From Laetiporus sulphureus 93-53 (Eukaryota; Basidiomycota; Agaricomycetes; Polyporales; Laetiporaceae): DNA of 64,000 nucleotides. Below are positions 22,190 to 33,628 of this stretch, piece after piece; position 1 is the first letter of the stretch; every line of letters starts with the position of its first letter. A program made the translations under genes and the position numbers. The notes below the pieces were generated by a model, which saw only the letters and a program-made list of their open reading frames with translations, searched no databases and had not been told where the DNA came from. The stretch spans positions 250,058-314,057 of the forward strand of contig NW_024468533.1 in the NCBI RefSeq assembly GCF_001632365.1, written 5' to 3'.

Positions 22190-22704
22190 TCAACGCTCCG
22201 ATTTCACCGTGACCTTAGTCGTCTCCTTCGCGGCTGCCTTTGCCGTTCCCTTCGCGGCCCCTTTTGCCGTTCCCTTCGCGGCTTCCTTTGTCGTTGCCTT
22301 CGCAGCCCCCTTTGCTGTTCCCTTCGCAGCGGTCTTCGCAGCGGTCTTAGCAGCGGCCAGCTTTTTGGGCTGAATTACACGATAAAAGTGTGAATACGAT
22401 GTGCACGCATGGTTCTATGACTCACCTGAGACGACGTAGCTTTGGCAGGAACTGATCCCTTGGCTGCGGCGGGCTTCTTAGCCTACGTTCGGTGGTCCTT
22501 CTTAGTCCACTAATATAGGTTGGCTCGACCATCTCTGCTCACCGTAGGCTTAGATGTAACCTTCTTCGCAGAATTGGATGCCTTCGCGGCAGTAGAACGA
22601 GCAGAGCTCGAAGATTGTCGCGCTGGTGGTCTCGCCTGCGTGACGATCATATCGTGCACGTTGCTGACGTTTACCGTGACATTCAGCTTGATCGGGGAGG
22701 CCAT
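22190..22704 (-). CDS. Lys/Ala-rich small protein family, copy 6 (three-exon form, 132 aa)
   Basis: Exons are 22543-22704, 22426-22482 and 22190-22369, open throughout. The start is MASPIKLNVTVNVSNVHDMI. Exon 2 reads AKKPAAAKGSVPAKATSSQ. Exon 3 is the longest tail in the family: 59 residues of nearly perfect four-residue periodicity, x-x-x-K with Ala, Thr or Gly between (TAAK, GTAK, GAAK, ATTK, EAAK and so on), ending VTVKSER. Lys every fourth residue on an Ala-rich background predicts a long, strongly charged helix, or a disordered nucleic-acid-binding tail. The last member of the array; its promoter flank differs from the others. Confidence 0.68.
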
Positions 22705-22770
22705 GTTCCTTATCGGCACAAAGCACTGGCAGGTCGTTCAACGAAGGTTTAGCCTGTGCTGATGGTGGAT

Positions 22771-25298
22771 GAAGAGAGGATGTTCAAGCTGGGGTGAGGC
22801 ACGTAGCACGGCCGCGTGCGTGGGAGGAGCACGAGATCTAGAGGAAAGAAGCGTGTTCTGGGCCAATGATCAATGTGGCAACGCCTCGCGCCGTGATGCC
22901 ATTGATTTGAATCGTTGTATTTCAATGCCTCTTCGAAGGTGGGTTGCATATGACGAGATGGTACCAGTCATGAAAAGCATCAATATTTGCCGCGTGCGCA
23001 CGAGTGGGCGGTATGGCATGCGCGATACAGGTTGGTGTGCTGGCTTTGTCAGCGGTTGCACATGTGCTTGAGCAGTAGGAAGCTCTATACCGATTTCGAT
23101 AGACGCAAGTGCTCGTTTGGCGATGGATATGCTCAACGGAAAAAACTCCTGGCTGCAGCTATTCAAACAGAATCCAACAGCTCATAGGTTTGTGGAGTTG
23201 GCGCACACGATCACATGATCGTGGTAATGGGGCGTCCGTGATATCGGCAACAAGTTCATATTTCATCTCTCTGCTCGAGGTCTTTTTTTTCTCTTTGAGT
23301 ATTCTGGACATATATTTTGTCATCTCTCCTCAAGATCATTAGCAGCCACCTACGGGCAATGCTCTTGCCTCTCCGATGTCGAAACTACCGCCACCAACAA
23401 TATATAACACTCCACAGGAGATGGAGAACGGCCCGAGGAAAACGAGGAACGCTCCTCACATCACTACATCGGCAACAAACTCATCAACAGATACGGAAGA
23501 GAATGCTGAAGCTGCCGCGCATGCGCCAGAACCAAACTACTGAGGATCCGGCTTATTTGCATCAGCATAAAAAACCAATTTTTATTGATTGAACTGCCAT
23601 AATTTGCCTGGCGTTGAGCAGCATGAGAGGGGAAAGGAAAGACAAATTCTATATAGGCATGTGGCACCCGATGGCCACGAGGCCCATCCGTGCAAGTAGT
23701 CGCCATATCTACGTGGCCCAAATCTTTCGTATCCACGCTCGTCGTATGGTCGCTGAGGTTAAAGTCGCCCGTACGTACCTTACGATTCATGTCCCTTTTC
23801 ACGTTGCATGGACTGATGGCTTCCAGCACCCGATACAACCTTTTCTCGAATCATCAGACTTGCGTTCTGGTCCGACCACCACGGCCGTACGACCTAAGGC
23901 TATGTTTGTGAGATGCGGTCATTGCATTCCTATTATGAGCTCCTCGGAGTTAACGTCAAAGGTCCTGAGAACCTGACGCTCGGGTACCCAGCTCTCAGCT
24001 CTCAGCGCTCAACGTCCGTCGGGGTCGGGGTCGCACCGGCTCGGATCAGCATTTCTTCACCGAGGCTACCCCGAGGCTGTGAGCTCTTGCGGTTACTCGT
24101 GGTGTAAGACTTCGATTCTCTGTCATGTTGCGCAGGAGTACAGCCATGGCGTCACCACCCGTCTACGTGTTCATTCGGATCCGGGACGCGTCCTCCAGCC
24201 CTTGCCGAACTGGACGGCATTCAAGGATGTGTAAGCAAGGATCAAAGGTTGCTTGGCCTAGAACGCGTCGCGATGGCAGTTAGGCGGTCTTTCTAGTGCC
24301 CCAGAGTAGTATGCGATAGCCATTCGTGGCTCAATCGATCTTCATAGCCGCAGGTGAGCCAGATTCTGTTCGCCGTCGACATGCTGCTAAAATAAAATGT
24401 CATAATCACCGTCGGCTGGCCAGGCTGGTGCTGATTTACAAACACCGCTGTCCCGCAGTATTCACGCCCAGCGCTATATAAGCCAGATCGGACGGATGAT
24501 CGCAAGCAATTGTGCGGACATGAAGCTGTGTCGTGCGTCTGAGTCCTTGACAGCTGCCGGATAGGCTGGATAATACAGACTCTCGGTAGGGTGCCCGAGG
24601 CCAGCATCCCTTGACTGACATCGCATAGCGCTTCATACGTGCTAGAGCCTATACGGAAGTCGTGACGCGTGAACCCTCTGACCAGCAGCTCGGGGGTTGA
24701 ACTGGCCTGACCGGTGCTTCTTCGCGAGATTCTCTGGGAAAGCATCCGAGAGAGCGCCGATACATCGAACAACGGAGGTACCTGCCAGAACGCATTTTTG
24801 GCGGGCTCATCCACTCGCAAGGTCGATGGTAGGATCAAGCTTTGTCTATGTTTGGCCTGCCTCCAGGAAATGTTGCCACATGATGGTGGGTCGCAATCTC
24901 CTTTAGCACGCCACAAAGCACGACTCAGAACTGCATCTTCGTATAGTTCTATTCATGGCATGCTAGATCTGATGTCGTTGTCGCGATCACTGACCAGAAT
25001 ATCATTGGCCATGCAGTTCGGCGATGGTTCGGTCATGCCGTTGTATCAGCCCGATGTGGTTCAATGCGTGGAGCAAGCATGAGGCAGTTGCGTATGGTGT
25101 CTCGCCGAGGGAAGAGGTTCTCAGAACGGTACTGTATTGTCTATGCCGGTTGCAACCCGGGCCTCCACAAGAAAGATTCTCCTACCTCGGTGTGTTTCAC
25201 TCTTGAACTAGTAAGTATATCTGTCAACTTTGACGTTACGTACATCAGTGGTGTTGAGACCGGGCGCTCAATTGATAATCTTCTGCGCGCGAGAAAGC
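22771..25298. other. 2.5-kb region without a supported gene
   Basis: Only short open frames occur, with no recognisable motif or consistent splicing. The first 100 bases still resemble the promoter flank of the array units; the rest looks like unique intergenic sequence. Confidence 0.45.
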
Positions 25299-25305
25299 TA
25301 TATAA
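25299..25305 (+). promoter_or_regulatory. TATA box of the A-T-R reductase gene
   Basis: TATATAA lies 68 bp upstream of the ATG at 25367. Confidence 0.6.
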
Positions 25306-25366
25306 CCAAGGCCTGTTCTGAGGTGCACCCCAACTTACTCTGATTGATTTCACCAGCTCGCAAGTT

Positions 25367-28300
25367 ATGGCTACTGTTGATATTCCGCTTTCTCCTCCTC
25401 TCGATGGCTCCATCCCTGTGCTTCCCGGATTCTTGGACTTCCATGCACAGCACAATCCTACTCGTCCTATGTATCACCTAATCTCTGAGGACGAGAAACT
25501 TAGCAACACGACAATATCCTTCCAGCAGTTTGCATACGCCACGCACCGGGTAGCCCGTCTCTTCCACTCGATACATTCAACACCTGGAAGGCCTGTGGTC
25601 GCTTTGTTGATAAACTGCGATACAGTCCTCTACCATGCACTATTAGTTGGCCTGGTGCGCGCAGGTCTCGTCCCGTTCCCCATAATGCCTCGCAATTCCG
25701 CTCCTGCGGTTCTCAACATGCTCGAGCGCATCGGCTGTCATCATGTCATATTCCAGCCTACGTTTGCGCACCTCGTCGATGCTGTCCGGTCATCAAACAC
25801 AGAATACCAAGTGCACGTTCATGACCTGCCAGATATCACCGACATCTTTCCGGAACTCGTCAACTCCTCTGTCACTGAGGTCCCTGAAGCATACACGATG
25901 CCTGCTCCGCCCTCGCCGTCTGATGTTCTATTCTATCTTCACTCATCTGGGTCCACGGGCTTTCCAAAACCCATCCCTCAGACACGGAACACTTTGTTAT
26001 CCTGGTCTCGATCGTCGTCTCTTGTGGATGCCAGAGATCGGGGCTTGCATTTCGGTCCCATGGCACTGCCCGCGTTCCACACGCTTGGGGTCATCATTCA
26101 ATTGTGTGCTCCCCTCGTGTCCGGTCAATACGCTGCCTTGTTCTTTCCTCGAGCACATCGTTCGCTGCCACCGTTGGTCCCAACTCCGGAGAATACTGTT
26201 GCGGCTGCACGCCGTGCGCGCATCGACGTGCTCGTCTTCGTTCCTACATTTCTCGAAGTAAGCTTACCTTCTCTGCCATGTTGTTTTGTATCTGATGAAC
26301 GTTGCGAATAGGCCTTGGCAAGAGACGACAAAAGCGTACAGTACCTCGCATCACTACCCGCGGTGGTAAGTCCGGACATATATTCGTGAAGTCCGCCTTG
26401 TGTTTACGCTCCTTGGAACTGCTAGTGCTTCAGCGGCGGTCCTCTAGCTGATGCTACGGGAGCAACACTAGTATCCGCAGGTGTCAATTTGTATCCAATA
26501 TACGGCGGTACCGAGTTCGGTGCGCCTGTGCGCATATTCGACTTTGATGATGACCCGAACAACACATGCGCTGTCAAGAGCAAGGCGCGCATTGATTGGA
26601 AATATATGCAAATAGTCAAGGAATGCAATCCGCGCTGGGTGCCACAGGGCAATGGTACGTACGAGCTGCAGTTTCTGGTACGTCGACTCTCACTTGCTCC
26701 TCGAAATTGATGAGTGACCGTCCTTCGAACGTAGTCTTGTCCCGGACATCAGTTGGGCGTGGAAAATCTTCCAAATGGCGAGCATGGATATGCAACGTCT
26801 GACCTATGGGAGCCACACCCATCAAAGCCAGGCCTCTGGCGAATGTATGTATCTGAATCTCATTACGTCTTATGCCCCATCATTTAATGCTGATTTCTCA
26901 TCTTCAGCGTTGGTCGCAAAGACGACCTCATCATCCTCAGTACAGGCAAGTATTCATCATGATCTCGTCTGCAGTGTTTTAAAACCTCATCGTTGAACTG
27001 TCAGGCGAGAAAGTAACGGTCGAACAAGAATACTCTATCGGTTCGAGCCCCTTAGTGCAGGGAGCTCTCATGTTTGGGCGAGGTCGCGCGCAAATCGGGC
27101 TGCTTGTTGAGCCCCAACCAAATGTAGCGATTTCTCCGCAAGACGAGTCGGTGCTTGCTCAGTTTCGGAATGCTCTATGGTGAGCTGATGGTCCATGACA
27201 TCTTCCTGACCGCAACTCATGTCCACATGTGCAGGCCGGACGTGGAAAAGGCTAATCGCGTGATGCCGGCATTCGCTCGCATTTACAAGGAGATGATTCT
27301 GGTGACGGACGCGTCGCGTCCCTTGGTTCGTGCGGGGAAAGGAACGGTCATACGCGCCCCATCACTCGCACTGTACGAGAAGGAAATCAATGCTCTGTGA
27401 GTATATATCCCCTTCTGCAATTGCCACATCTTTGAGACTCACGGCACTCCTTGAACGCAGCTATGAAGCAGTAGAGCAAAGCTCGAGTTCCGATGCCGCT
27501 CACCCACCACCTTCCTGGAAAGGGTCAGATCTAACGAGTTGGCTGATCGATCAAGCGACATTGTTGAATGATCACCGGTCGATTGACAAATCCAGAGATC
27601 TCTTCGAGCAAGGGTTTGACAGGTATGGAATACAAATGTTCCATGAACGTTATACTGTGCCCGCTCATGCTTAGTTGTTTCAGCCTCAGTGCAACCTTCT
27701 TGCGCAACAAGATCATAGGCGCACTCCGAGCGTCGCCCGACCCTGCGGCCAGCTCTGCTGCCCTTGAGATTCACTCCGACTTTGTCTTCTCTCATCCCAC
27801 AGTGGGTGAACTCGCTGATGCGATCTCCAAGCTAGTGCATCCGGAAGAGTCTACCAGCATGCATACGCAATCTCCAGAAGAGCAAATAGCCACGCTAGTA
27901 GAGAAATATACCGCCAGCTTGCCACCAGCGCCCAAGTTTGACAACGTTGACCGTTCTCGTCATGCAGTCGTTATGATCACTGGAACGACCGGGAATGTAG
28001 GAGCAAACGTTCTTGCTCAAGCTCTCGCGAACGAGCGAGTGTCGCGTGTCGTTGCGGTCAACCGCGGTTCATCTCTGTTGGAGCGGCATCGAAAGACGTT
28101 TGCTGCTGCTAAAGTGCCTCTTGAACTTCTCTCAAATAGGAAGCTCGTTCTCTTGGGAGTCGATTTTGATAGGGATGACCTAGGGCTGGAAGAAGCTGTC
28201 CTTCAAGAGGTACGCTGTAATCTCGCTCGTATGCGGTCATCTGCTAAGTGGTTCCCCTACAGCTTCGTTCTTCCGTGACACACGTTGTCCACTCAGCGTG

Positions 28301-29316
28301 GCGAGTGGACTTCAATTTGAAGCTTTCCTCCTTTGAAAGCAACATCAGTGCCGTAGTGCGACTCATGACAGCGCTACCGAGAGCACATCTCATCTTCACA
28401 TCCTCCATCTCCGCTGTACAGTCATGGAATATGGCAGAACGCGGTCCGATTGTACCGGAAAGGCCTATTGAAGATTCGGCTGTAGCTGCCGGAACTGGGT
28501 ACGGGATGTCAAAGTATGTTGTCGAGCAGGTATGTGCAATCCTCCATTGTGTATGCATGCAGTATGATTGAACCTGCTTGACTTGATAGATACTCTCCAA
28601 GGCCAATAGCGCTGGTTGGCGCACTACTGTCGTCCGCATTGGGCAGGTGTGTGGTTCGGCCGACACCGGTACGTGGAACACCGCAGAGTGGGTTCCGATC
28701 CTCGTCAAGAGTAGCATGGCTCTTGAATCCTTCCCTGCCATGGATGGGGTGAGTTCCTTCGTGTACTCTTGTAGTCTTATCGTTCACATCGTGGAACAGG
28801 CCGTCTCGTGGATTCCAATATCAGCGCTCGCCTCTAGCATCATGGATCTCGTGATGGCTGAGCACCCTCCCGAACTGATCAACTTGGCGCATCCTCGACC
28901 AATTCCATCTCACGACGTTTTCCATGCGATCGCCGTTGCTTTGGGGATTGATCTGCCCGTCATATCGATGGAGAGATGGATCGCCAAGCTTGAAGACTCT
29001 GCAAAGGACTCATCAATAAAGGGACTTTCCGACATCGTAAGTATCCTTCGCTATAGACAATGATGTTCTACGATCGGCACTCAATTCGATTGTGTAGCCT
29101 GCTATCAAATTGCTCGACTTCTTCCGAACTCGTGCCGTGCAAACGAAGGAGGCCCAAGATGCGGGCGTAGAAACCGTCGAAATGGGCGGCCTCCCCCTGA
29201 TGGCAACTTCTGAAGCCGTTCGAGCTTGTCCGACCCTCAAGGACCTGGAGCCCCTATCGCAGAAGCATGCATCAGCATGGGTGCGATTTTGGAGGAGCGA
29301 AGGCTTCATTGCGTGA
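25367..29316 (+). CDS. Adenylate-forming reductase (NRPS-like, A-T-R domains)
   Basis: The start MATVDIPLSPPLDGSIPVLP follows the TATA box. The adenylation domain has VVALLINCDTVLYHALLVGL and the A3-type motif YLHSSGSTGFPKPIPQT (near 25935), and continues with VNLYPIYGGTEFG (26490). The carrier domain has FEQGFDSLSAT, read across an intron near 27622-27685, with the Ser that takes phosphopantetheine. The reductase domain starts VVMITGTTGNVGANVLAQAL (27970), the NADPH site, and keeps the YGMSK catalytic pair near 28500. It ends VRFWRSEGFIA. About ten short introns occur. Such enzymes activate a carboxylic or amino acid and release it as aldehyde or alcohol. The domain set is complete and no break was seen. 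Substrate is not predictable by eye. No tailoring genes sit close by. Confidence 0.88.
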
Positions 29317-29548
29317 TTATTTAGCCATACATTAGTCGATATAACAGCACTTTTTGTCAATGTATTCCGAAAGTAATTTGATAATCCGATGTCTGGGCTC
29401 CTATAATTTCTTTGGTAAACGAGATGATATAGTTGCTCAATATTCTCTGCTCCTGGGAAGCCTTTTAGATTTCCCTGTCCCCCACATACTGACCTTTGGC
29501 CCTGCAGACATCGACGTAGGTATGTATTCCATTGTTATTGAATAGCTC

Positions 29549-29986
29549 TCAATGCTTGGGTTTCGTCGTGACCTTCACGGACGTCTTGGTGACGGTCGAT
29601 TTCTTTGCCTAATGGCCATACTCAGTGCGTGTGCAAGAATGAGGATGTCAGGGAACTCTTACATGAGACGATGCACTCTTTGACGTTGTCGTAACGGTGT
29701 GAGCTTTCTTTACAGGAGTCGACGTCTTTGTCGCACTGGGCTTCTGACTCTGTTGTGAATAATAATCAATAATCTTAATCGAAAATGTGTCGTACCACAA
29801 GATGGAACTTACCGTAGGCTTAGCCTTCACCTTCACGACAGCATTCGAAGAATCAGACGGTTTCGCCGCAGTGTGGTGATGATTGGAGGAGGAGGACGGG
29901 CGTGCAGGCGTGACAACTCTGGTGAGAGAGTTATGTACGTGATTCACGTTTACTGATATTGACAGCTTTGGAATTGGAAAGATCAT
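29549..29986 (-). CDS. Lys/Ala-rich small protein family, dispersed copy 7 (three-exon form, 106 aa)
   Basis: Exons are 29813-29986, 29663-29749 and 29549-29608. The start is MIFPIPKLSISVNVNHVHNS; no in-frame ATG lies just upstream. Exon 1 ends VVKVKAKPT and has a short His run (SSSSNHHHTAAKPSD). The middle exon reads SQKPSATKTSTPVKKAH onward and the last gives AKKSTVTKTSVKVTTKPKH. The same phase-0 intron positions as array copies 3 and 6 show common descent despite strong divergence. It lies convergent to, and only 230 bp after, the A-T-R reductase gene. No oxidoreductase-tail fragment accompanies it. Function unknown. Confidence 0.62.
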
Positions 29987-31190
29987 CGTGCTTGCGGACG
30001 TCACGCAAAGGACCTTATGATAGACGGTTTTGAGCAGAGGTCGAGGGTTGCAGCCGAAAGGACGGAGGGAACTTTGCGGCGGTCATCTTTTATGTGTGGC
30101 ACTAGCACGTAGGTAGCAAGCATGACCAGTCGACCAAAGCAAGGTCGTTTGCGTCCAGAGACTCGCTTGCTTTGTGATGATCACCCGCTCAATTAGACTG
30201 CAGAGCGCCCTCCCTTGCTCGGGATCATATTGAGGCGGTGGCTCATTTGAGATCTACCTCGACACCCAAAGGGTCGAGTCTTAGACTCTTTGCTGTGTTG
30301 AGTCTGGATGAGGCAATGGTTACCACTAGTGTGAGAGGGATGGACCGTATTCAGTCCAGCTGCAGGCCGGGCCCAGTGTTAGTTGTCAATGTTTCACAAA
30401 GGTACTCGGACAATGCCGACTGATGGCGTAGATCCCGTCATTGCTGTGTGCCATGCACAATCGGGGATAGCCTCCGGGGACCAGAGTCACCAGACAATAT
30501 GAGGTGAACCGTCAAGCGGGAGATCCATGCGTGCACCGCGGAGATTTCACATGAAGCAACCAATGAATAAGCCGATGGGAATCATTTATCAGGGTAGGAG
30601 CTCGGATGCTGAGTTTTGTGGATCAGGTACTTCTCTGGCTGCAACGATGTGGATTTGTAATCGAAGTGAACTCACCTATGACTGCATCTAAGTTGTGCAG
30701 CACAACTCGAGCGATGGGGGGAAGTTGCAACGCGGCGGCCTTCAGCGCATATCGCGGGGGCATCGAATAATGTCTGCCGCTAGGCACATATACTTGTGAT
30801 CTGTGAAAAGGTCACGGTGACAAGCGCCGAGCGAGGGAGGCGCTTGTTCGACACGTGGAAAGAGCGCTTATGTCCTCGGGTCCGGGCCGCCGGGTGTTAA
30901 AGCGACTTGAATGAAAACGGTGACGTTCACCTGCGCCCACTTTGTCTCGTGTAAAATTGCAATCATCGTGCAGTACTGATCCTTCAACAGCGTCCGAAGG
31001 TGAGTCTTGATAATTCGTGCTCAAAGAACGAACAGTGAGACGTTGACACCGTGAAATACTTAGTCTTGCATATTTTACTGGTCAGCAACATGGCTCAAGG
31101 TTGAAAGGTCGCTCTCAATGCTGTTATATGCGCCGCGAAAGAAGTTAATCACTAAACCGACGCTAACTTGAAGCACAACTCACTCGAATA
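29987..31190. other. Intergenic, no supported gene
   Basis: No long open frame or recognisable motif on either strand. Confidence 0.45.
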
Positions 31191-31455
31191 ATGGAACATC
31201 TTGCGTGCATGCTGCATATGGCATGCAGACCCACTACTCTTCGGCCGGAGATTACAGAAGCAAAGCATGTAATGCTTGAAAAGGTCAGCCAGGACTCGGA
31301 GGTCATTCAAGCATGTGTCGCTCATCTTTCTGAAGATTATCTATTCCTTCCTTTCAATCAGTGAGTATTGTGTATGTTGATCATTGTAAGCTGAACGTAC
31401 ACAATGAAACCTACCGAGCAGGTCTTCGATCATATATTTTCCGCCGCAGGATTAA
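31191..31455 (+). CDS. Hypothetical two-exon small protein (67 aa)
   Basis: An ATG at 31191 opens MEHLACMLHMACRPTTLRPE. The frame runs helically (ITEAKHVMLEKVSQDSEV) to a canonical donor at 31361 (GTGAGT), and a 61-bp intron ends at 31421. The second exon gives SSIIYFPPQD and a stop at 31455. It matches no family I know. The intron length and signals match the other genes here, which is the main support. Confidence 0.3.
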
Positions 31456-33528
31456 ACAAGAAGTGCCATTCGCGTCTCAGCCTTGCCAAGGCATTTCCAA
31501 ACCACAGTGCAAATCTTTTGCACGAATAATGGCTGTAGATCATTGACACAGGATAGCTCATGCCAAGTTCCCTCGTCGATGTCTCGTTAACGAAGGGGCA
31601 ATCTGTGAGAGTAACTTACTGCTCAACACCCGAGGCGGACTAGAGCCAGTTCTTTCGTTTTCTTTTCTCAAGGCCCGAGGATAGCCTCGTGCTTCCAGAA
31701 TTCAAACTAATTGTTCGAAGCAAACGGATCTTTTCAGCTATGTCTCGCAGGATAAGGGTATCCAAGTCATAATTGATCCAGAGAAGGAGAAATGAGCCTA
31801 CTGCGGCAGCAACGAAGAGCACATGCGTTTCCTCCCGGTCCATGTTGTCCTTCGACGATCCGCAACGAAACATCTGCTGTAGTCCTGGTGCATGATTCCG
31901 AATAGGGGCCAGCTCCTCGCTGCCGCGAGAACAATTGCAATCTACTGGATGATCCACCGATATGCCGTCATCTCTTTGCTCATAGCTAGTGTCATTTTCC
32001 AGCCTTCCGACTCTGCCATCTGAGCCACTCGCCTTGCCCGGGCCGCTGCGGTACGGTCACTCGAAGCTCAGAAGAGGCGCGTGGCAACAGCTAGCCTCGT
32101 TGTGGATTAGTTGTGGATCCACTCCGCTGACGATCGATCGTCCGTGATACAAATGCGCTGCTACGCTTTGCAAGTAAGAACGAGGCTCTAGAGGCTGCGC
32201 TTCAAAGAGGCATGCTTGTGCTTCAAGGAGGTGGTTCGGTCTGATGTACATCGTGTCTCCCATTCCGCTACATATCGGAGGGACCTGTCGGACATCCACA
32301 GGCAGATCAGTACAAACGCTGCGCTCAGGGATCAATCACAGACCAGCCGCCACTCAGGTGGTGACAGACACCCACAAACGCAACGTTCCGCCAAGGCTGT
32401 GCCATGCAATCTTTCAAGGTCATTTGATTCACCCTCCGTCTGTTAATCGAAAATTTGTCACCATAACCGCATGTTTCAGCTTCGCCGCGTCGCACAAAGT
32501 CCCCTTTCGAGAGCTTCGCGGCGGATCCGAGTTGCAATACAAGGTTGCCGGCCGCATGACTTCTGGACTGCGGGGAAGTTTCTTTCGCAATCTTCTCCTG
32601 GTGGGCTGCCGAAATGAATCCATGTGATTGGACATTCCGGGCGGCATCCGACGGCTGGCCGGCGAATATACACAGCTTCCATACAAGACCTCAATCGTGT
32701 CAGCTGCGCGCGGACCATTTTTATGCTTGAGGCGGTCTCGCGGCTCAACGTTTATATGTCGCAGTTTAACCAGATGCGGCGATGATCACGCGCCCGATTG
32801 TATTCTCAGATTTGGAAATTCCCGTCGCGACAATTTGTAGCGGCGTTTCATTTGTTACATGATAGCGCTGGCAGCCTACAGAAAGACATTGGTGCGTAAG
32901 CCGAGATCTTCGTGTGACAATTATAGATTTGCGGCTCACCGTAACACACCGTAGGCATTCGTATACAATTAATCCCGCTCGCAAGAATAGCGGATCCTTG
33001 ACGGCTAGAATCTGTGGGTGTCCGCGAGACGTTTTCATCACTATTGAAACAGTTTCATCCGAGGTAAAATTGCCGCGACATGATGAAGATCGAGGGTCGC
33101 GAAGGCTATACGCATCTGGTTGCGTTCATCGGCTTCAAATTTCGTGCGAATGGACTTGCGCCGTGAGAACGGGCGCATTTCACAGAAGTAGAACAGCAGC
33201 GCAGAACGCTCATGCAGCTTTTAGCGCAAGTGAAATGATACGATGAATCTCCGCGCTTCCTTGCCACAGCGAAACGTGGCCAGAGGCCCATCACGCTTGC
33301 AAATGACAAAATCAATCTCATGTCGATTCCCAGAGCGTCGGGACGGCAAGAATCATGCTGGGAATGCGGGGTAGGGGTGGCGAACGTCGGCTGCATCGCG
33401 CAAAATGCGGGGCGGGAGGACGGCCCGTGCCGGACCGGAGGCATTCAGGCACACGTGTAGATGACCTTCCCCACGATCTCGATTTGACGGCCCGCGGGGC
33501 AGGCGCCCTACGCGCTGAATGAGATGGT
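31456..33528. other. 2-kb region without a supported gene
   Basis: A minus-strand frame near 31640-31957 includes a hydrophobic stretch (HVLFVAAAVGSFLLLW), and another lies at 32057-32335, but neither has a recognisable motif and I could not join them. This may be relic sequence. Confidence 0.4.
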
Positions 33529-33534
33529 TATAAG
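33529..33534 (+). promoter_or_regulatory. TATA-like box of the sugar-transporter gene
   Basis: TATAAG lies 95 bp upstream of the ATG at 33629. Confidence 0.5.
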
Positions 33535-33628
33535 CCCCGCCTGATGAGAATGGGTGGGCCAGGGTCGTCTTCCTGCAGTCCCCTCTTTCGTCGAGTCCTC
33601 CTGCAGACCGAACTTCACGTCGCAAACG

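Larger units (their letters stand above)
15950..22770. repeat. Tandem array of six units: MDR-gene tail plus small Lys/Ala-rich gene
   Basis: Units begin near 15950, 17287, 18191, 19638, 20634 and 21605, each with a version of CTGGGAATGCTGTTCACCGG from the oxidoreductase exon coding MLFTGENKG. Each unit then has the remains of that gene's last intron and 3' flank on the plus strand, spacer, and a small gene on the minus strand with its promoter. Units 1, 3 and 6 are long (about 1.34, 1.45 and 1.17 kb); in units 3 and 6 the tail extends through the WQIDE-region and 3' UTR. Units 2, 4 and 5 are short (about 0.90-1.0 kb) and switch to other spacer sequence after TGGTCTGTTCTG. Long units carry the three-exon gene form and short units the two-exon form. 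Divergence between units shows the array is not recent. Confidence 0.85.

Noticed and set aside
16645..22704. Histone H1 genes
   Set aside because: The tails have H1-like composition, but there is no winged-helix globular domain and the N-terminal exon is unrelated.
16859..22719. Small genes ending in STDGRANLYEWTKG as single-exon proteins of about 70-80 residues
   Set aside because: In each copy the segment from GTGAGT/GTGAGC to GTAG behaves as an intron, and the sequence beyond it continues in frame as a Lys/Ala-rich tail with a stop at a matching place.
24293..24916. A 207-codon minus-strand frame
   Set aside because: No motif, no homologous feel, no splice partners, and composition like the surrounding intergenic sequence.
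25367..29316. Full non-ribosomal peptide synthetase
   Set aside because: There is no condensation domain; the order is adenylation, carrier, reductase only.
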